From: a bacterium
Lineage (GTDB): Bacteria; Bacillota; Clostridia; Lachnospirales; Lachnospiraceae
NCBI GenBank assembly: GCA_023664305.1
Contig: JAMPFT010000006.1
Coordinates: forward strand, 1-64,000
Direction of reading: 5' to 3'
Length of the DNA: 64,000 bases
Made by a program: the position numbers and the translations under genes. Of the stretch, positions 8,389-16,323 are shown in pieces. The notes under the pieces were generated by a model. It was not told the DNA's origin, searched no databases, and worked only from the letters and a program-made list of their open reading frames with translations. The first letter of the stretch is position 1. Each line of letters starts with the position of its first letter.

Positions 8389-10174
8389 AAAAAATTCTGT
8401 GAAGAAACGCGACAATCGCGGAATCATGATCCGACTCGGCGGTTATATCCTGAAGCAGTGGCCGCTGTTTCTGCTGACCGTGGCGCTGACGCTGGTCTCC
8501 AATCAGATGTCCCTTTTGGGACCGCGGTATTCCGGCGCGGCCATCGACGCCATCGGTCTGTCCTCAGGAGTGGATTTTGATGCGGTCTGGGACAGCGTGA
8601 TCAGGATGATCGTCTGTTACGCGGGTTCCGCCCTCATCGCCTATTTCCTGTCGGTGATCATGGTGAACCTCAGCCAGCGGATCGTATATACCATGCGGAA
8701 ACAGATTTTTGAGAAGCTGAACACGCTGCCGGTAAATTATTTTGACACCAATGCCACAGGCGACATCATCAGCCGGATCTCCTATGACGTGGATACCGTG
8801 AACACCTCCCTGTCCAACGATCTGGTGCAGGTTATGACAAGCATCTATACCGTTGTGGGATCGCTGGTGTTCATGTGGAAGATTTCCCGGCCCATGATTC
8901 TGATCTTCGTCCTCACCGTGCCGGTTTCCGTCCTGTTTACTCGGTATCGCTCCAAAAAGGTGCGGCCTCTGTTCAGCGCGCGCTCCCGCAAGTACGGGGA
9001 GTTGAACGGGTACGCTGAGGAGATGCTTTCCGGCTCCGCCAGTATCAGGGCCTACGGGCGGCAGGACGTGATCTCGGGCCGCTTCAATATCCACAACGAC
9101 GAGGCGATGGACGCTTATTACAAGGCGGAATACAATGCGTCCCTGCTGTTTCCCACGATCAACCTGATCAATAATGTGTCCCTTTCCATGGTGGCGATTT
9201 TCGGCGGGATCCTGTATATGTACTCCCAGAGCGGCCTGATCCGGGCGGGCTCCGCCCTGTTTATCACGCTGGGCGGAGTGGCGCAGTTTGTCCAGTATTC
9301 CCGGAAATTTGCCGGGCCTATCAATGAGTTTTCCAATATCCTCCACGAGTTCCAGTCCGCCTTCTCGGCCGCGGAGCGGGTGTTCCGGGTGCTGGATGAG
9401 AATCCGGAGCCGGCGGACGCGGAAGACGCCATGGGGATGAAGCAGGTGGAAGGGCAGGTCGAGCTGGACGACGTCACCTTCGGCTATAAAAAGGACACGG
9501 TGATTTTGCACAAGGTATCTCTGGCGGCAAAGCCGGGGCAGATGATCGCCATCGTAGGCCCCACCGGCGCGGGAAAGACCACCATCATCAATCTGCTGAT
9601 GCGGTTTTACAATCCCGTGAGCGGCGAGATCCGCGTGGACGGCGTACCGGCCTTAAAGGTTACGCGGGAGGATCTGCGGCTTGCCTATACCATGGTGCTT
9701 CAGGATACCTGGCTCTTCCACGGCACCATCTTTGAAAATATCGTCTACGGCAGGGAGAACGCCAGCCTAAAGGAAGTCCGGGCTGCGGCGAAATCCGCAA
9801 AGATCGACGGCTATATTGAAAGTCTTCCCGACGGGTACGATACCGTGCTTTCCGACGACGGCGTGAACATCTCCAAAGGGCAGCGGCAGCTGATTACCAT
9901 CGCCCGGGCGTTTCTGGCGGACGCGCCGATGTTGATTCTGGACGAGGCCACCTCCAACGTGGATTCTCGGACGGAGATCCAGATTCAGGAGGCTATGAAC
10001 GGACTGATGAAGGGCCGCACCAGCTTTGTGATCGCCCACCGGCTGTCCACCATCCAAAACGCGGATACGATTCTGGTCGTCCGGGGCGGGGAGATTACCG
10101 AGCAGGGGACGCACCAGGAGCTGCTGCAGCAGGGCGGATTTTACAGCACACTGTACAATTCGCAGTTTGTGTAA
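8381..10174 (+). CDS. Heterodimeric ABC exporter, catalytic-site subunit
   Basis: 597-residue half-transporter with a membrane domain (about 20-330) and an ATP-binding domain (about 360-597). Walker A is GPTGAGKTT, Walker B LILDEATSNVD carries the normal catalytic Glu522, but the signature is ISKGQ (497-501) rather than LSGGQ. The degenerate signature would face the degenerate Walker B of the partner, giving one inactive and one active ATP site, as established for this exporter class. The start is TTG 8381 with GGGAGG eight bases upstream; it overlaps the end of the preceding gene by eight bases, indicating coupled translation. MarR-controlled efflux is the likely function. Confidence 0.88.
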   Translation: MTEKNSVKKRDNRGIMIRLGGYILKQWPLFLLTVALTLVSNQMSLLGPRYSGAAIDAIGLSSGVDFDAVWDSVIRMIVCYAGSALIAYFLSVIMVNLSQRIVYTMRKQIFEKLNTLPVNYFDTNATGDIISRISYDVDTVNTSLSNDLVQVMTSIYTVVGSLVFMWKISRPMILIFVLTVPVSVLFTRYRSKKVRPLFSARSRKYGELNGYAEEMLSGSASIRAYGRQDVISGRFNIHNDEAMDAYYKAEYNASLLFPTINLINNVSLSMVAIFGGILYMYSQSGLIRAGSALFITLGGVAQFVQYSRKFAGPINEFSNILHEFQSAFSAAERVFRVLDENPEPADAEDAMGMKQVEGQVELDDVTFGYKKDTVILHKVSLAAKPGQMIAIVGPTGAGKTTIINLLMRFYNPVSGEIRVDGVPALKVTREDLRLAYTMVLQDTWLFHGTIFENIVYGRENASLKEVRAAAKSAKIDGYIESLPDGYDTVLSDDGVNISKGQRQLITIARAFLADAPMLILDEATSNVDSRTEIQIQEAMNGLMKGRTSFVIAHRLSTIQNADTILVVRGGEITEQGTHQELLQQGGFYSTLYNSQFV

Positions 10175-10432
10175 AACATGTCGATCACGTCAGCGTCACA
10201 GCCTTCACCTAAAATGGGTTTTAATCTGGTGTTATACCAGTCAGTGATGCTGGTATTGGCGGCCGCTTTGCGTTCATAGCTGTATTCGTCGAACAATGCG
10301 TTGCGCGGAGCCCTTATAACCACGCGAGCTACAATGTGAAAGCAGAGAAGGAAGCGTATGATACAAGTTTGATACAACAGAGAGGCATAGTGTAATAAGA
10401 GTCTTGGACAAAACGGATCGGAGAGAGATACT
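10175..10432 (-). pseudogene. Intergenic stretch with a possible coding relic on the minus strand
   Basis: On the minus strand a frame with protein-like composition runs from about 10320 down to the ABC gene (fragments 'DEYSYERKAAANTSITDWYN' and 'DADVIDMFYTN'). It has no start with a ribosome binding site and runs into the oppositely oriented ABC gene, so it may be the remaining C-terminal piece of a displaced gene. I do not recognise the family. The right part probably contains the promoter of the response regulator; TTGATA...TAATAA near 10368-10397 is a weak candidate. Confidence 0.25.
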
Positions 10433-11089
10433 ATGCTGAAAATTTTGATCGCGGAGGACGAGGAGCCTATCGCCAACCTGATAAAAATGAATCTGCGCAG
10501 GGCGGGTTATGAATGCCTGTGGGCAGGAGACGGGGAGAAGGCGGCGGATCTGATGGATCAGGAGCGTCTTGATCTGATCCTGTTGGATATCATGCTTCCG
10601 GGAATCGACGGCTATGAGCTCATGGAATACGCCAAAAGTCTGGAGATCCCGGTGATTTTCCTGACTGCTCTGGGCAGCACGGAGAATAAGGTAAAGGGCT
10701 TAAAGATGGGAGCGGACGACTACCTGACGAAGCCCTTTGAAATTGTGGAGCTTTTGGCCCGGGTGGAGGCTGTCCTGCGGAGGTATCATAAGGCGGAGAC
10801 GGTGCTGGAGGTGTTCGACGTGGTGATCGATACGGCGTCGAGAACCGTCTGCAGGAACGGAGAGGAAATTGCCCTTACCATGAAGGAGTTCGATCTTCTT
10901 CTTTTGCTGGCGCGCAACCGGAATATCGCCCTGTACCGGGAGACCATCTACGAGACGGTCTGGGGCGGAGAATACATGGGGCAGAGCAGAACGGTGGATC
11001 TGCACATCCAGAGATTGAAGAAAAAGCTGGGCTGGGATCGGGAGATATCGGCGGTTTATAAGGTGGGATATCGTTTGGAAGACGGTTGA
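10433..11089 (+). CDS. OmpR-family response regulator
   Basis: 218-residue two-component regulator. The receiver domain (1-120) has the acidic pair near D9/E10, the phosphoacceptor Asp52 in LLDIMLPGIDG, the conserved Thr/Ala region (LTALGS) and the Lys in LTKPFE. The C-terminal winged-helix DNA-binding domain (about 128-218) contains 'LTMKEFDLLLLLARN' and 'RTVDLHIQRLKKKL', diagnostic of OmpR/PhoB proteins. It would be phosphorylated by the histidine kinase encoded 93 bases downstream. Target genes cannot be read from sequence; the membrane-anchored protein after the kinase and the symporter beyond are candidates by proximity. Confidence 0.93.
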   Translation: MLKILIAEDEEPIANLIKMNLRRAGYECLWAGDGEKAADLMDQERLDLILLDIMLPGIDGYELMEYAKSLEIPVIFLTALGSTENKVKGLKMGADDYLTKPFEIVELLARVEAVLRRYHKAETVLEVFDVVIDTASRTVCRNGEEIALTMKEFDLLLLLARNRNIALYRETIYETVWGGEYMGQSRTVDLHIQRLKKKLGWDREISAVYKVGYRLEDG

Positions 11090-11181
11090 AGAGTCTGTGC
11101 TGTTGGAAACAGTACCGATGCGTTTTGGGCTGCAGGTTCGGAAATGTGCAAAGTTGATGCAGGGGTGAAAAGAAGGACGGA

Positions 11182-12723
11182 ATGAAATTCGCGGATAAGC
11201 TTTTTCTGGCGACCACGGCGCTTTTGACGGTGATTTTTACGGCTTTTGGCGTATGGATGCTTTCCTCTAATTTTTCCAGTCTTCTCGGGCGTGAGATCGA
11301 GAGGGGAAACAGCGAGAGCAGACTGTTTCGGTTTCTGTTTGAGACGGGGTATCGCTCCATGGAGGAGTACGGGGCGGACTATGCGGTCAGAAGAACCATG
11401 GATAGTATTGCGGACAGTGTGGAGCGGGACGGCAGCCATTGCTTTGTGCTGTATAAAAATGTCTGGATGTACGGTATGGAGTATATGGAGGGGAGAGGCC
11501 TTTTAGAGGCGGCGGACGGTTTGACGCAGACGGTGGGAGGGCAGAACTCTTACGGATATGTGATTCAGAAGACCGCCGAAGGTTTTTTCCTGCTGACGGT
11601 CTCGCGGGCCGAGGGCTCCGACAATTATCTGGGCCTGTGCAGGGAGCTGACGGACATTTACGGGATCAGGCAGGATCTGCTGGCACAGTACCGTATCGCG
11701 CTGTGTTTTTTGCTGCTTTTGGGGGGCGCGGGTATTTATCTGCTTTCCAGGTATATCACGAGGCCGATCGTTCGTCTGGGACGCACCGCAAAGAGGATTG
11801 CGGACGGCGACTTTGAACTGCGCAGCCGCAACCGCAGCCCGGACGAGATCGGACATCTGGCAAGAGACTTTGACCGGATGGCGGACAGGCTTGTGGAGCA
11901 GATGGAGGCGAAGGCTCTGGAAGCAAAGCAGAAGGAAGACTTTACCGCCGCCTTCGCTCACGAGTTGAAGACGCCCCTGACCTCTATCATCGGCTATGCC
12001 GACATGATGAACACCGTGAAGATGAGCGAGGCGGAAAGGTCGGAGGCCATTTATTATATCTACAGTCAGGGGAAGCGTCTGGAAAGTCTTTCCCACAAGC
12101 TTTTGGAGCTGGTGAGTATGGAAAAGAGCCCGCTGACAGTCAGACCCGTCCCGGCGAAAAAATTGGAGGAGAATCTGCGCAATACCATGCGCCCGATCTG
12201 GGAGATCAGGGAAATCCGGGGCAAGGTGGAGATGGATAAAGGTATCATCTGCGGCGACGAGGAGCTTTTGCTCTCTCTGTTTTACAATCTGCTGGATAAT
12301 GCGGTAAAAGCTACGGACAAGGGGGAGGAGAGCTTTGTCTTCCTGAAGGGCTCTGTCCGCCCGGACGGAAATTACGAGGTCAAGGTGGTGGATAACGGCA
12401 GGGGGATCCCGAAGGAGGAGATCAGCCGGATCACGGAAGCTTTCTATATGGTGGATAAATCCCGTTCCCGCAGGGAAGGGGGCGCGGGGATCGGCATGGC
12501 TTTGTGCCATAAGATCATCAAGCTTCACGGCGGCAGCCTGATGATCGACAGCAGGCTGGGGGAGGGAACCGTGATGAAGGTGATTTTCCCGGCGGTGATA
12601 AAGCAAGGGGCGACGGAATCCGGGAGAAGGAAAAAGGGCGGGAAGAGCCAGAATGAAGCAAGGAAAAAAGGCGGGAAGAGCCAGAATGAAGCACGGGGAA
12701 AAGGGCGGGAAGAGACGGGATGA
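11182..12723 (+). CDS. Sensor histidine kinase with repeat-derived C-terminal tail
   Basis: 513-residue membrane kinase. TM1 is near residues 8-28, an extracellular sensor region follows (about 30-170), then TM2 (about 173-193), a HAMP domain (about 195-245), the H-box with His260 in AHELKTPL, and an HATPase_c domain with N-box (YNLLDNAVKA), G1 (VVDNGRGIP) and G2 (GAGIGMAL) motifs. The phosphoryl acceptor is the response regulator encoded upstream. The last 35 or so residues are lysine/glycine/glutamate-rich and are encoded by a 33/34-bp tandem repeat that runs on into the next gene; they lie beyond the kinase fold and look like a recent expansion. Confidence 0.92.
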   Translation: MKFADKLFLATTALLTVIFTAFGVWMLSSNFSSLLGREIERGNSESRLFRFLFETGYRSMEEYGADYAVRRTMDSIADSVERDGSHCFVLYKNVWMYGMEYMEGRGLLEAADGLTQTVGGQNSYGYVIQKTAEGFFLLTVSRAEGSDNYLGLCRELTDIYGIRQDLLAQYRIALCFLLLLGGAGIYLLSRYITRPIVRLGRTAKRIADGDFELRSRNRSPDEIGHLARDFDRMADRLVEQMEAKALEAKQKEDFTAAFAHELKTPLTSIIGYADMMNTVKMSEAERSEAIYYIYSQGKRLESLSHKLLELVSMEKSPLTVRPVPAKKLEENLRNTMRPIWEIREIRGKVEMDKGIICGDEELLLSLFYNLLDNAVKATDKGEESFVFLKGSVRPDGNYEVKVVDNGRGIPKEEISRITEAFYMVDKSRSRREGGAGIGMALCHKIIKLHGGSLMIDSRLGEGTVMKVIFPAVIKQGATESGRRKKGGKSQNEARKKGGKSQNEARGKGREETG

Positions 12724-12830
12724 GGCAAGGGGAAAAAGGCGGGAAGAGACGGGATGGAGCAAGGGGGAAAGGTCGGAAAGAGGCAGGATGAAGCAAGGGG
12801 AAAAAGGCGGGATGAAGCAAGGAGAAAAAA
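12628..12830. repeat. 33/34-bp purine-rich tandem repeat bridging two genes
   Basis: About six units of the pattern AGGAAAAAAGGCGGGAAGAG followed by (C/A)-(A/G)-rich bases and ending in ATGAAGCA or a close variant. The first two units are 33 bp and stay in frame in the kinase gene; the next three are 34 bp and shift frame, so the kinase ends inside the third unit (TGA at 12721) and the following gene's N-terminus is read from the same array in another frame. Several units offer an ATG after a purine-rich stretch, so the array also supplies candidate start sites. Slippage would change the kinase tail and the spacing of the two genes. Confidence 0.8.
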
Positions 12831-13936
12831 GAAGGAAGCCCGATAAGCCTAAAATACTGCCGGTTTATGCCCTGGGATTTCTCGCGTCGGTTTTGTTGAT
12901 CGGAAGCGCCTTCCTGGCTCCGCAGGCGGTTTTCGGCGCGCAGGACAATATCCGCTGCGGGAAGGTGGAGCTGGGAGAGCTGGAGAGCATGGATATCGCT
13001 TCTTTCAACACCGGGTATGAGACCGACCTGTACAGGCGTCTCGAACGGTTTGCGGAGGGCTTGAGCAGGGGACGGCAGTATTATGTGGCGGATCAGGAAA
13101 TGAGGCCGGACGCGGATTTCGTGAACTTTTGGATCTCCGAACAGGGAGCGTACCAGGAGCAGATGCTGATGTGGTTTGAGGAAGGAACCATTCCTTTCGA
13201 GGTAACGGAGTACGATCTGCAAAAGTGGAAGCAGTATGTGATCTACGGCGACGATTTTTCCGTGGGGGTCAACTTTATCCTGTGGTATGTCGAGCTGGCC
13301 AATCCGGGCACGCCGACGCTGAAGCTCCTGCTGGACGGCGAGACGGGGGAAATCTACGGGCTCAGCATCGTGCAGACGGAGGAGACCTTAGGGGAGGACG
13401 AGTATGTCAGCAGATTCTACGCCACACCCTGGATTGAACTCGCTAAAATGCAGGGGAGAAACTCCATGGAGTACCTGTGGTATATGATGGCCTACGAGTA
13501 TGGCGGGGTGATCGACGAAGCTCTTTTTAAAATAATGGAAGGGTACGGTTTCTTTTTCGAGGACATGGATCTGGATATCCTCCGCGTGGAGCTTGAAATA
13601 TTGGTACAGGAACAAATCGAGTCGGGATGGAACGTGTCTGTCGATGGAGAGGCGGAAAGCAATTTGTGGAACGATGAGGAGGCGCTGCGTCTTCTGAACG
13701 ATATCAAGTGGGAGTGCAGCGAGGACGAAACGACGGCGTATTTTTCTTTCCCTTACGGGAAGGAAGGGGAGGACGGGCGGTATGAGTTGGTCTTCTGCTG
13801 GCGGATGAGTCAGATCATGCATATCGTAAGCAAACGGGGTTCCGGCGAACGCCCGGTGGAGTTTGTCCTGGGCTTTCCCGAGATTTACGGACTGATCCCG
13901 GAATTTGCGGACTCTGTGTATCTGCCGGAAGGATAG
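12788..13936 (+). CDS. Membrane-anchored extracellular protein of unknown function
   Basis: 382 residues from the chosen start. A basic, low-complexity N-terminus is followed by one hydrophobic segment (ILPVYALGFLASVLLIGSAF, about residues 26-45) and a long extracytoplasmic part without a recognised domain, rich in Glu/Asp/Tyr. It may be anchored by the single helix or released after AFG-type cleavage. The frame is open back to 12653 within the purine-rich repeat; ATG 12788 was chosen because AAAGAGG lies just upstream and it falls after the kinase stop codon, but 12653, 12686 and 12809 are possible. Its position behind a two-component system suggests a sensor accessory or a target gene. Confidence 0.65.
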   Translation: MKQGEKGGMKQGEKRRKPDKPKILPVYALGFLASVLLIGSAFLAPQAVFGAQDNIRCGKVELGELESMDIASFNTGYETDLYRRLERFAEGLSRGRQYYVADQEMRPDADFVNFWISEQGAYQEQMLMWFEEGTIPFEVTEYDLQKWKQYVIYGDDFSVGVNFILWYVELANPGTPTLKLLLDGETGEIYGLSIVQTEETLGEDEYVSRFYATPWIELAKMQGRNSMEYLWYMMAYEYGGVIDEALFKIMEGYGFFFEDMDLDILRVELEILVQEQIESGWNVSVDGEAESNLWNDEEALRLLNDIKWECSEDETTAYFSFPYGKEGEDGRYELVFCWRMSQIMHIVSKRGSGERPVEFVLGFPEIYGLIPEFADSVYLPEG

Positions 13937-13946
13937 GCAGGAAAGT

Positions 13947-14096
13947 GTGCAATTTAGATTTTCTAAGCCCGTAAGAGGGTGCGTAGCACACCTCTTTAGT
14001 ACACGGACTAAGAAAATCTAAGTTGCACAAGTTGCTAAAGCAACTTGAAGAACGCCAAGAGGGGGCGCAGCCCACCTCTTTGTGCGGGCATTCTTC
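13947..14096. repeat. Paired-hairpin intergenic repeat, copy B
   Basis: Second copy of the element at 2547-2680. Hairpin 1: GTGCAA (13947-13952) pairs with TTGCAC (14023-14028), TTAGATTTTCT (13954-13964) with AGAAAATCTAA (14011-14021), and the tip AAGAGGGTGC is identical to copy A. A small hairpin GTTGC/GCAAC (14031-14044) is inserted. Hairpin 2: GAAGAACGCC (14047-14056) pairs with the complementary arm ending in TTCTTC (14087-14096), with the tip AAGAGGGGGC identical to copy A. The outer stem bases differ from copy A but pairing is kept. It lies between the gene ending at 13936 and the symporter gene. A further GGAACC/GGTTCC hairpin follows at about 14117-14132. Confidence 0.85.
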
Positions 14097-14269
14097 CCGG
14101 AATCAACAGATTCCGTGGAACCGAATGGTTCCGTGGGATTGGTTTGTGCCGCCTCTGGTAGCATGATTGGAAAGTATGAAAAGGCAAAGATTCCCTGCCT
14201 GCGAATTTTGGAATAGTTTTCCACCCGGATCGATATATTGTACAAAGCAGTCCGGGAGGATTTGCGACT

Positions 14270-15658
14270 GTGGGAGAGTGGATCCGGAAAGCGGATAATC
14301 TGATCTGGGGGCCGTGGCTTCTGGTTCTTTTGCTGGGGACGGGGCTCTATCTGAATCTGAGGCTGGGATTTCTTCCCCTGCGCCGGCTGAAAGCGGCTCT
14401 GGGGCTCGCGCTCGGCGGAGGGGAACGGAATCGGAAGAAGGAAAAAGGCGGGGAGAAAAAGGGGAGGGTTTCTTCTTTTTCCGCCCTGATGACGGAGCTT
14501 GCCGTGACCATCGGCACGGGAAACATCGTGGGAGTGTCTACGGCCATGGTGTTGGGCGGGCCCGGCGCGCTGTTCTGGATGGTGGTTACCAGCTTTGTGG
14601 GGATGGCGACCAAGCTGGCGGAGAGCACGCTGTCGGTAAAATACCGGGGCAGAAACGAAAAGGGGCAGGCGGCGGGAGGTCCCATGTATGTCATGGAGAG
14701 GGCGTTCCCTCATCGGAAGGCGGGCCATATCCTGGCGGTCTGCTTTGCCTTTTTTGCGGTCTGCGCCTCCTTTGGCATGGGAAACATGACGCAGGCAAAT
14801 TCCATCGCGGGCGCCCTGCGGGTGACCTTCGGCGTCCCGAAGGCCCAAAGCGGTCTGATTTTTACGGTGCTGACGATTCTGGTGGTATTGGGCGGGATCA
14901 AAAGCATCGGAAAGGTGACGCAGTTCATGGTGCCGGCCATGGGGATCGCCTATCTGCTGGGAACCTTTGCCGTGATTATCCTGAACTGGAGAAACCTTCC
15001 CCTGGCGGCGGGTGGAATCCTGACGGCGGCTTTTTCTCCAAAAGCCGTGGCGGGCGGTCTGTTCGGACAGGTAACGGCGTCCGCCTTCGGCTCCCTGCGC
15101 TGGGGCGTTTCCCGGGGGATTTTTTCCAACGAGGCGGGGCTTGGGGCTGCGGGAATTTCCGCGGCGGCTGCGGATACCGAGGACTACATAAAACAGGGCT
15201 ATATCAGCATGACGGGAGTGTTTCTGGATACGGCGGTGATCTGCACCGCTACGGGACTTGCGCTGGCGTCCTCCGGCGTCTTGGGAGCCGTAGACGGCGC
15301 GGGGAACCCTTTGACGGGAACCGCCCTTGCCTTGGCAGCCTTCCGCGCCGCGCTGGGAAGCTTCGGCGAACGCTTCATCGGCGTCTGCATCGTTCTCTTT
15401 GCCTTTGCGACCATCATCGGCTGGGCTTATCAGGGGGAGAGAGCCTTTGAGTTTCTGATGCGCGGCAAGGTAAAATATAACCTTTTGTACCGCTTTGTCT
15501 ATGGCTTTGTGACCTTCGCGGGCTGTATCTGTCCGCTGCAGATTGTCTGGGATCTGTCCGATCTCTGCAACGGTCTGATGGCGGTGCCGAACCTGATCTG
15601 TGTGCTGGCCCTGTCGGGGCAGATCTGTAAAGAAATCAGGGAGTATGACGCATTTTGA
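14270..15658 (+). CDS. Sodium:alanine/glycine symporter (AGCS family)
   Basis: 462-residue polytopic transporter that couples uptake of small neutral amino acids to sodium. It has the AGCS signature region 'VTIGTGNIVGVSTAMVLGGP' near residues 80-100, the 'GPMYVMERAF' motif, and the 'RGIFSNEAGLGAAGI' motif near residue 285. About ten to eleven hydrophobic helices are visible. Translation starts at GTG 14270 with GGGAGGA nine bases upstream. A short lysine/glycine-rich insertion (about residues 51-67) sits between the first helix region and the signature; it is encoded by purine-rich DNA similar to other expansions in the window. The gene stands alone, preceded by the paired-hairpin element. 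Confidence 0.9.
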   Translation: MGEWIRKADNLIWGPWLLVLLLGTGLYLNLRLGFLPLRRLKAALGLALGGGERNRKKEKGGEKKGRVSSFSALMTELAVTIGTGNIVGVSTAMVLGGPGALFWMVVTSFVGMATKLAESTLSVKYRGRNEKGQAAGGPMYVMERAFPHRKAGHILAVCFAFFAVCASFGMGNMTQANSIAGALRVTFGVPKAQSGLIFTVLTILVVLGGIKSIGKVTQFMVPAMGIAYLLGTFAVIILNWRNLPLAAGGILTAAFSPKAVAGGLFGQVTASAFGSLRWGVSRGIFSNEAGLGAAGISAAAADTEDYIKQGYISMTGVFLDTAVICTATGLALASSGVLGAVDGAGNPLTGTALALAAFRAALGSFGERFIGVCIVLFAFATIIGWAYQGERAFEFLMRGKVKYNLLYRFVYGFVTFAGCICPLQIVWDLSDLCNGLMAVPNLICVLALSGQICKEIREYDAF

Positions 15659-15734
15659 GCCGCAGGCCTTCGTTGACTTTTATGGCGATACATGGTAAGG
15701 TAAGCTTGTGAAGATTCAGGAAAGGAGAAGCGCT

Positions 15735-16025
15735 ATGATCAGACATATCTGCATGTTTACCTTAAAGGAAGAGAACAGGGAGGCGAATCTTGCCGAGTTT
15801 AAAAAACGGGCGGAAGAGCTGCGGAAGCTAAAAATGATCCGGGCCTCTGAGGTAGTGGAAAACGCGGAAGGAACGCCGGATACGAATTACGACGTGGCCC
15901 TGATTTTTGATTTTGATACGGTAGAAGAGCTGGAGGAATACCAAAAGTCCCCGCAGCATTTGCAGTTCGGAGAATTTGTGTTTTTGGTGCGGGAGAAAAG
16001 AGCCTGTATCGACTATGAACTTTAA
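15735..16025 (+). CDS. Dabb-family (stress responsive A/B barrel) protein
   Basis: 96-residue protein beginning MIRHICMFTLKEE, the usual N-terminus of the Dabb dimeric alpha/beta-barrel family. The pattern of a hydrophobic first strand, a central 'DVALIFDFDTVEELEEYQ' stretch and a helix with 'PQHLQFGEFV' is typical. Members are small soluble dimers; enzymatic role is known only for a few and cannot be inferred here. The ATG at 15735 has AAAGGAG at good distance. Its end overlaps the start of the next small gene by 11 bases, so the two are probably translated together. Confidence 0.8.
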   Translation: MIRHICMFTLKEENREANLAEFKKRAEELRKLKMIRASEVVENAEGTPDTNYDVALIFDFDTVEELEEYQKSPQHLQFGEFVFLVREKRACIDYEL

Positions 16026-16314
16026 GAGAATTACTGCCTGCGGCGAATGCTGCGATGCCTGCCCGAAGAAAGAAAGGGGAATTTGCAAAGGCTGCCTGGA
16101 GGCGGACGGTTATGTCCCGGAATGGGCGGAATCCGGCAGATGTAAAATACACGAATGTACAAGGCGGCATGACGCTGCCTTTTGCGGTATTTGCGGCGAG
16201 TTTCCCTGCGAGCGGCTGACCTCCGTCATACACTGGAATCCCAATATTGTGGAGCATATGAAACAGCTTGCGGAGGAGTACACGACAACGGTTTCCCGGG
16301 TGACAGGAATGTGA
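16015..16314 (+). CDS. DUF3795 cysteine-rich protein
   Basis: 99-residue protein with an N-terminal cysteine cluster (CGECCDACPKKERGICKGC, about residues 7-25) and two further pairs (CKIHECT, CGICGEFPC). This matches DUF3795, a family of small cysteine-rich, probably metal-binding proteins of unknown function common in Clostridia and methanogens. It starts at ATG 16015 inside the end of the Dabb gene. The following ABC transporter gene starts nine bases after its stop codon, so the three genes may be one transcript. A second DUF3795 gene lies at 18892-19269. Confidence 0.8.
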   Translation: MNFKRITACGECCDACPKKERGICKGCLEADGYVPEWAESGRCKIHECTRRHDAAFCGICGEFPCERLTSVIHWNPNIVEHMKQLAEEYTTTVSRVTGM

Positions 16315-16323
16315 GGTGGGAAA

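Noticed and set aside
11503-12762. Long open frame on the minus strand opposite the histidine kinase
   Set aside because: It lacks a ribosome binding site and recognisable motifs, and lies opposite a clearly functional kinase gene; GC-rich codon bias in the real gene keeps the antisense frame open.
14100-14269. Riboswitch (for example glycine) in front of the sodium:alanine symporter
   Set aside because: Only a small GGAACC/GGTTCC hairpin is visible; the conserved cores of amino-acid riboswitches were not recognised.
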